Shown here: one piece after another, positions 57,675 to 64,000 of the stretch | How positions within the stretch are numbered: position 1 is the stretch's first letter | How the letters are laid out: each line of letters starts with the position of its first letter | Assembly (NCBI RefSeq): GCF_029784155.1 | Contig: NC_073693.1 | Span: 234,860,447-234,924,446, forward strand | DNA: 64,000 bases | Direction of reading: 5' to 3' | Source: Uranotaenia lowii | Taxonomy: Eukaryota > Arthropoda > Insecta > Diptera > Culicidae | Position numbers and translations under genes: made by a program | Notes under the pieces: generated by a model | The model's database searches: none | The model's input: only the letters and a program-made list of their open reading frames with translations | Told to the model about the DNA's origin: nothing

Positions 57675-58270
57675 ACTATCAATGAAGGCATAATGAGCAT
57701 TTTCTGCCGGGGAATCTAGCAGCGAATTCAACTCGATGAAGTCAACTGAATAATAAAGCTACAGCCTGGTGTGTTTCGTCTGTCGATTTGGCCTATTGGT
57801 AAGGTGTCGGTGAGGTAATCAGTAGACTCGAGTTCGATTCCTGTTCGAGGGGATTTTTTTTTGCACATACCATTCATGATTGATTTTTTTTATTGTTACA
57901 TTATACGGCTAATAGCATCAAAGCATCATCCGTCAAACAAAACACCAGAAACATAATGTATGAGCATGTTTTAATTCTTTGAATTCTACAAACACACCTA
58001 GATTATTTTGTTATTGTTTTGTTTGATGAATCTTCGCCTCACCGTTTAGTGCAATCATGATCATGAATGATAAATGAAAAAAAAAAATACCTCGACCAGG
58101 AATCGAACTCGACCCTACTGATTACCTCTCTGACATCTAACTAATAGGCCAAATCGTCAGACGATTTAAGTCAAGCTGTAGCTCTATTACTCAGTTGACT
58201 TCATCGATCGAATTTGCTGCTAGAATCCCCGGCAGAAAACGCTCATTATGCCTTTATTAATGGTGCTCAT
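57675..58270. repeat. Palindrome with tRNA-like units in both arms
   Basis: Left arm: CTGCCGGGGAATCTAGCAGC (57706-57725), AAGTCAACTGAATAATAAAG, GTTCGATTCCTGTTCGAGG (57832-57850). Right arm, inverted: CCTCGACCAGGAATCGAAC (58090-58108), GCTCTATTACTCAGTTGACTT, GCTGCTAGAATCCCCGGCAG (58217-58236). Each arm holds a tRNA-like unit: A-box-like TTGGCCTATTGG (57789-57800) and B-box-like GAGTTCGATTCC, followed by a T run (57854-57862) that could terminate RNA polymerase III. The loop 57865-58085 is unique. Confidence 0.75.
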
Positions 58271-58859
58271 ACTGCCTCGGGGGGTTTCTCATTATGCCTC
58301 TACAGTGACTGGTTTTCAGTTTTCGGCAAAAATTTTTAAAATGCATTTTAAAACGTTTTTATCTACTTTTTCAAGTTTCATCCAATTAGGCAATAGACTA
58401 TTTGAGTGTCTGAACACAAAACAATGATGTAATTTACATATTACAGCTGTTCTCTATGGTTAAATAAGGGTTTTCCATAAGGTGGCCATTATGCCCCCAT
58501 CTCCCCTAAAAAAAATAAACTTATTTTTACGTTATTCAAAGTAAAAAAAAAGGCATACATGACCAAGTAAGCCGAAGTTGGGGTCTTTGCGTTAATTATT
58601 ATATTTTTGATTTTTTAGGATTATCCGTTTTTTTATGAATTTTTGCCACTGCGGATACTTTTAGTTTTGGTCATTTTATGCCTTTCCTACAACTAGGTAT
58701 AGTCCTACAAAGTTGGACCAGTTCTAGCGTAGATAATTCAACGCTTATTTCATGATTTTCGAGATGTCTTGGGCAGGTTAGGAAGTTTAGTCAAAACTGC
58801 TTTCTTCCGTCCTTAACATCTCTTTTGTCAACCTTTCTGTCAATAGGATGCAGTGAGAT

Positions 58860-59640
58860 CGCCATTGTGTAGATAGGAAGAATGTTGATGTGTTCTATAG
58901 TATTAGGAAAGTTTGCATGAATTCTTCCAGGTTCTTGCAAAGTTGCAAATAAAGATCGATTTAATATTTAGTAATCGTAGTCGAAGGAGTTCGAATCCGG
59001 AATGCTTGAAAGCCCAAGTTCCTTAGGCCAAAACTTCATACTCTTCTCCAGCCAGATTTGGGTCCGTTCCAATTTATGGCTTGGGCTCCATGATGTTGGA
59101 AATCAAGATTCTCGGGTTCACTGATATTTGCCCAAATCCACGGAAGCACCTGATTCTTCAAAATCTCCATGTAGACTTCAGTAGCTTTTAAATAGCTTTT
59201 CCTCCAGCATTTATGAAAACAGGAGGTATCTTCAGTTTAGTCGAAGCAACCGCTCCAAATATCATAACTCCGGTGGGAAACTTGATAGGAAACTAGAATT
59301 TCACATTCTCTGGAACATTCTTTAGGGATGAAATATACCGATCCCTACGTGAATTGGACACCAGATCAATCGATAAATCAGCTGCTTCTTCTTAGACTCA
59401 GAAAGAAATCGCTATGAACGCTTTTGCCACAGTGCTATAATTCGTTCTATTATCAAAAGGCGCTCTGCTCTTTGCCCTGGATTATGTATTTAAGTCATCT
59501 TTAACCCTGCGTCGCGTGGAAGAATTCGAGATATTGGCTTCTTTAGCCAGCTTCTGGATTGATATTACTGGATTCCGTTTCACTTTCGTCACTGTCGTAT
59601 TAAGAAGAGAACAATTCACGCGGTAAGCAGTCGTTAGATA
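58860..59640 (-). pseudogene. Degenerate Tc1/mariner-superfamily transposase (maT-like)
   Basis: Leftward reading recovers NPVISIQKLAKEANI (about 59575-59535, DNA-binding helix region), LVSNSRRDRYISSLKNVPEN (59370-59310), FPTGVMIFGAVASTKLKIPP (59285-59225), VFINAGGKAI and ILKNQVLPWIWANISEP. These words follow the catalytic-domain order of maT-like transposases (SRNDRYIS, VMVFG.VAS, PPVFI, VLPW). The catalytic triad cannot be located with certainty, and stops and frameshifts are frequent. The ends of the element are not visible. Confidence 0.6.
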
Positions 59641-61925
59641 GCCGCCGCAATTTGATTGTTAGCTTTTTGGGCGAAAAACAAACTGGTCACGATCTCCTTC
59701 GTGTACATATTGCTGTTATAGCGAACACTTTACTACTGCATTGTTTACGTTAATTGACAGATGAAGCAATGATCACATTGACAGGACACTAAGAACAAAA
59801 ATTCGACCATTTTCTGGTTAATTTATTTGGCAAATTTTGCAGGTTCGCAATGCGACGGTAGGTGACAAACCTACCATTTTTTCGATACAAATGCCCTGTA
59901 GGAAAAATGTACCTGTATAGTCCGATTTTATCGTAGGAATTGCCTTTTTTTGTTTAAAGTTGGGTGGCACTTTCTAACTGGGATAGCATTTCTCCAAATC
60001 GATCGATGCGCACCCTGGAATCAATATTGCGTACTGTTGGAAAAATTATCCAACAAACCAAATCGAGTGTCCAGTCAGTATAGTCAGTGGATGAAGGTTG
60101 AAGCTAATACACTCTCAACAAAAAAAAAAAAAATAATAATTTCAAAAATGGTCAAAACCAAACCAAAACAGTCTGCTAAACATTTTTGTATTTTTTATGG
60201 GTCATACTGTATATCGCAATACTACAAGGAAATAACTTTTCTATCATGTCAATAAAAATACAATGTTATGAACATATTCATACATTTTCATGTAAGTCCA
60301 AATGTGAGTAAAAAAATTACACTAGAGTCGTTCAGTACAAACGCACAGAACCAACATCTACGCTCGTTTCAGAACCAACATCTCGTATCAAAATGCCCAT
60401 CAAGGTGGAGTCCTAAACAAAATCACACATTTCACCGATTAAGCTGGATCGTAGAGCATTCGTACACAGGAAAAAAAACTTTCCACTTTAAACTGAAATG
60501 TTCCAAATCTAATTTAGCCCACTCGTGAGCACCCGAGAAAAAGGCCAACGATGTTACTGGGCGCTTTCCACTGCCCTTCCTCTCCTCTCTTCCTTTTTGA
60601 TGCCCCAAGTGGCCACCAGTTTCCCTACCGTTGCCGTACAGAATTAAAAAAAAAACACACACACAAAACCATACCATTTCATTCCGAGGGAAAAACATGG
60701 AAAGTGTATTTTCTCGACATATTCGCAATGTGCCAAAAAAGGTGGCTCTCTGCCTGGCAGCAAAATGCCACCTTTTGCCTTCGTTTGCTCTCTCTCGAGC
60801 AAACATTCACCTTCGTTGATTTACACGGGCTGCACTGTAAGGGTGTTTCGCGTAAAATGGGTTGGTGAATCATGTTTTATGCAATTAAATTTTAAAGATA
60901 ACTCAGAACTCATTTTAATGTCTAACTAATGAATAGCACGGAAAAAATACCCCAAGTTTAATAGAACAAAAGATATCGACTCAAAACCACCATCCCGATC
61001 CAAAGAACTTTAACTCATCTCAAACCGTAGAATTTTGGAACACCCTTAAAAAACAAAACTCAAAGGAGTGCTCAAACAAACTTCTACACTCGAAATATAT
61101 CCTTGCACTTTTTTTTTGGTTCCTTGCTAAGAGTAAGTATCACATTACACACGGTTCGTTACATGGTTTTCCGGAAACAGGGCAAGGTTGCTATTTAGGA
61201 AGGTACTTACTTACTTCTAATGTTGGGATATCGCCGCTGCCTGTAAGGTCGTTGATGATAATAAATGGCGCTAGGGTGTGGGGCCAGGTATTTAATCCTT
61301 GTGGTTAAGTTTTATTATGTTTACCGAGAAATATTATGCATACAGAAAAAAACTAAAATATGAGCGCTAATAATCATAGCAGCTTTGTCTACTAGCGACA
61401 AGTCGCATACGTCGCGACGTTGAGAATAATAACGACGCAGCGCGAGTTTCCTAGGAGACTTGAAGCATGCGATTGATCGCCTAAGGAAAATGTACAGTAA
61501 ATAACATAAACAAAGTTCGAGTATTACATCGAAATCGCCTACTGGACTGAAAAAAGGAAAACAAACCTGTGAATGACAGGAATCTCGCTAGTAAAAAACG
61601 TCGCTAGTCCTACTGTCGCTATTCGGTTTGGTGCTATACACATAATATGTTTTCTTTACTGCCAATATCTTGTAACAAAAAAGGAATGGTAAATTTTCCA
61701 ATGTTTTCTGGGAAAATCATTCCAAGTTATTATGTTTCTGGTAAAAATCCCGAATAATTTTAGGGGATACATTTTAATAAGGGCCTTTTTGAGTAGAGCA
61801 AGAGTGGATCACTTAGTAGTACCTACATGTTAATAATGGTCATACCTAATATAAAGATGATTTGAAATTTGAAATTTATTTATTACAAATCAACGGAACA
61901 CATATTGGTCCAAATGATGACTTAA
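59641..61925. other. No recognisable gene
   Basis: Unassigned. Overlapping open frames on both strands at 60432-60873 fall in a GC-richer patch (60530-60840) without domain signatures; splice or homology evidence is lacking. A C/G-rich patch with CTAGCGACAAGTCGC lies near 61390. Confidence 0.4.
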
Positions 61926-61930
61926 AATTA

Positions 61931-62395
61931 CACAGCAAAAAAAAATGTAACGATGGACGATGTAATTTCTGGGGATTACGAATTTCTGTTGCAATAATAC
62001 ATCTAAATGATGTACACAACTCGAATACGTCGTGAAGTGTAATATCACAACCTTCTATGTGATATCGCATCAAGTAGTCAATGTTTTCCTTTGTTGACGT
62101 TCAAATTTGATTTAATTTCAAAAATTAAGAAACGGATTACGGACCTCAGCTGTATTTGTTTGGCATGTAAGTACTACCAAAATTAATCAAAAATATAAGC
62201 AAACCCACAGCTTGAAAAATAATTTCATTATTTTTCATTTTTTAGGAAATTTGGCCCATATGGATCAGCGGTACGAAGCATATTCTTTGTCACCAAACAG
62301 CCGGGTACATCAAGACAATGTAAAATTAGGTACCTTTTGCGACTCAAGTTATGTGCAGGTATTTGATGTAATATCACATTACTTTTTTTGCTGTG
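61931..62395. mobile_element. 465-bp TA-flanked MITE with CACAGCAAAAAAA ends
   Basis: Starts CACAGCAAAAAAAAATGTAA and ends with CATTACTTTTTTTGCTGTG, with TA on both sides (61929-61930, 62396-62397). Internal short words GTAATATCAC and GTGATATCGC recur in inverted orientation. No transposase. The open frame at 62212-62403 runs into the terminus and is not supported as a gene. Confidence 0.75.
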
Positions 62396-62442
62396 TAATT
62401 TAAAAAAAGTACTAAGTCTAATTACAGGGTTCTCAATACACT

Positions 62443-64000
62443 TCAAACTTTACTACGGAAAACATCTCTCGAAACGTCGAAGTCGAAGTGCTCAGAAAAA
62501 CGGCTGAATGTTTTCATTACACCGATGATAGCGCTATTAGCTCCATAATTATTCAAACGAATGGGAATATACAATCGCAGATCTTGTTTTCTAAGTTCAC
62601 GGGGTCGCACGCTTAGAGGAATGGCTTCTAGGAGCGTGGGGCAATCAATTCGCGATGTCAAGAGATCGGCGACGAAGGAAGCTCGTGTTGCGTTTCTGCG
62701 GGCTTGAAGAGTGTCTATGTCTATGAGACGGCATCGATGTTCATAGCTTGGCAAGTGGAACGGGTCTTGCCAAGGCAGGTGTCTAAAGGCAAATCGCAAG
62801 AAGCGCCGCTGTATAGCCTCGATCCGTTTGGCTCCATTCTGGTTGTAGGGACACCAAACAGCTGATGCATATTCAAGGATAGAGCGAACAATACTGCAAT
62901 ACAAACTTTTCAGGCAATACGCATCCTTGAAGTCCTTGGACACTCGAAGTAAGAATCCAAAACTTCTCGAGGTTTTGTCGACAACGTAGTTTGTGTGTGT
63001 CCTGAATTCCAGCTTCCGGTCTAGAATTACACCCAGACAATTGATGTGTTCTACGCGTGCGATTTGCTCATCTCCGAGGAAGTACTCAGCAGAAAAAGGC
63101 TGCCGCTTTCTTGAAAAGCTGATGACTGCACATTTATTGCGATTCAAAGGCAGGCAGTTTATATCACATCAGTGTGCGAAGAGGTTAAATCGATTTTGTA
63201 GGAAATCAATATCATTCTGGCCGTTGCTGTTGTAAAATAGTTTTAGGTCATCAGCATAGCATAGCTTTGGGTCGTTGAGGAGTGAGAGCGCATCGTTGAA
63301 GTAGATTAAGAAGATAAACGGCCCTAAATGGCTTCCCTGAGGCACACCAGAAGAAGCAGAGAATTGCCTGGAGAAAGTGTCCTCCGTGTGAACTGGCAAT
63401 TTACGTCCTGATAGGTAGCTCCGGAACGAGTCAAGAAGAGTTCCAAAGAAACCCAGGCGTTCGAGCTTTCCAATGGCAATATCGTGGTTGACTTTGTCGA
63501 ATGTCGCAGACAAATCGGTGTAAATAGCGTCGGGTTGAGACTTCGCAGCAAAACTTTCATGCACGTAAGAAGTAAACGTCAGAAGGTTAGTTTTCGTGAA
63601 GCGCTTGGGCAAGAATCCGTGTTGATCGTCGGAAAAAATATTCTTACAGGACAAGAATATCGGATCCAAGACCACCAACTCGAATAGTTTGGCTACTGCG
63701 CATAATGCCGAGATTCCCCGGTAGTTGTTGACATCTCTCCTGTTACCTTTTTTATACACCGGAAACATGTAAGTCTCCTTCCATAGTGAGGGGAAGATGG
63801 CTCTGTCAAGCGAAGCTTGGAAAATAAGCCTAACAGGAGTCAGCAAAACAGGCATGAAACGTTTGATAAAAGTAGCAGGTATTCCGTCCGGACCCGTAGA
63901 GAAAGAATTTTTGAGCTTAGCTGCTGCTTTTGAGATGACTGCATCCTCAACCACAATGTTGTTTATAGAGAAGCCCAGTGGCGCAATATTCCTGACTGCA
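62443..64000 (-). pseudogene. CR1/jockey-like ORF2 reverse transcriptase, truncated by the window edge
   Basis: The longest coding remnant. The minus frame is open from the window edge to 62443 except for one in-frame TGA at 63169-63171. Motifs in order: STGPDGIPATFIKRFMPV, PVYKKGNRRDVNNYRGIS, DDQHGFLPKRFTKTNLLTF, IYTDLSATFDKVNHDIA (motif A; Ala before FD is Thr), SSGVPQGSHLGPFIFL (motif B), LCYADDLKLFY (motif C), then NCLGVILDRKLEFRTHTNYV, SILEYASAVWCPYNQNGAK and RRFLRFAFRHLPW to a TAA. The TGA lies where Trp (TGG) would fit. The endonuclease half would lie beyond 64000. Same family as 29020-29705. Confidence 0.88.

Larger units (their letters stand above)
53368..58506. mobile_element. TA-flanked element B with GGGGAGA ends, 5.1 kb, mirrored satellites
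   Basis: The ends GGGGAGATGAGGGCATAACG (53368) and the inverted CATTATGCCCCCATCTCCCC (58487-58506) share about 24 bp, flanked by TA (53366-53367, 58507-58508). The interior, in order: AACCGTGTAAAAAAA units, a GAGACCT array, a 119-bp satellite, an 800-bp core, the inverted 119-bp satellite, the inverted array, AACCGTG units again (same orientation as on the left), and a 600-bp palindrome with tRNA-like arms. No transposase. It could be one composite element or a small element filled by later insertions. Confidence 0.7.

Noticed and set aside
60432..60873. Overlapping open frames on both strands up to 124 codons
   Set aside because: No recognisable domain and mutually overlapping. The patch is GC-richer, which lengthens chance frames. 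Left as unassigned DNA.
62212..62403. A 63-codon plus frame in the MITE
   Set aside because: It runs into the terminal inverted repeat and has no homology or splice support.

Overview
This window is repeat-dominated nuclear DNA from an insect, most likely a dipteran and probably a mosquito. It is AT-rich, has a 500-base N gap, and shows no operon-like packing. It is littered with non-LTR retrotransposon debris (R1-like, CR1/jockey-like and other clades), two Tc1/mariner families of the DD37E type known from mosquitoes, a Penelope-like element, a Helitron, tRNA-derived SINE heads and many TA-flanked or fold-back elements. No convincing intact host protein-coding gene is visible. The organism call is inference from repeat families; no rRNA, tRNA gene or conserved host gene pins it down.

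Layout. 1-4310: decayed R1-like retrotransposon, copy 1 (+). 4311-9680: mostly unassigned AT-rich DNA with a SINE head, relatives of a 143-bp repeat and a fold-back element (about 7780-9080). 9681-11305: non-autonomous Helitron with a 406-bp (TA)n tract and 143-bp tandem repeats. 12480-19510: three non-LTR fragments (two of one family in opposite orientation), with the N gap at 14501-15000. 21570-23475: DD37E mariner (-) interrupted by an 818-bp near-perfect palindrome with an 8-bp target duplication. 24418-27689: a second DD37E family as two opposed copies; the right copy sits inside the tail of R1-like copy 2 (26283-29012, -). 29020-29700: CR1/jockey-like fragment. 29777-32902: nested fold-back cluster.

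33000-38080 is mostly unassigned and holds a 48-bp-type minisatellite and a small hairpin element. 38090-39200: RT fragment (-). 39220-47460: R1-like copy 3, the best preserved, split by a 4-kb fold-back element (42840-46855) whose interior is TTCTAAA repeat mirrored as TTTAGAA and which itself carries a 603-bp TA-flanked element. 47560-49330: Penelope-like element (-) with RT and GIY-YIG domains and a hammerhead-like motif. 49560-52345: the most host-like, low-repeat stretch. 52347-53267 and 53368-58506: two TA-flanked elements sharing GGGGAGA ends; the larger has mirrored satellite arrays around a unique core. 58860-59640: degenerate mariner relative (-). 61931-62395: small TA-flanked element. 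62443-64000: CR1/jockey-like ORF2 (-) running off the window edge.

The standing theme is nesting and inversion: at least six long inverted-repeat elements lie in 64 kb. Two insertions can be verified inside the window: opposite arms of a palindrome, or sister copies of a retrotransposon, preserve the empty target site.
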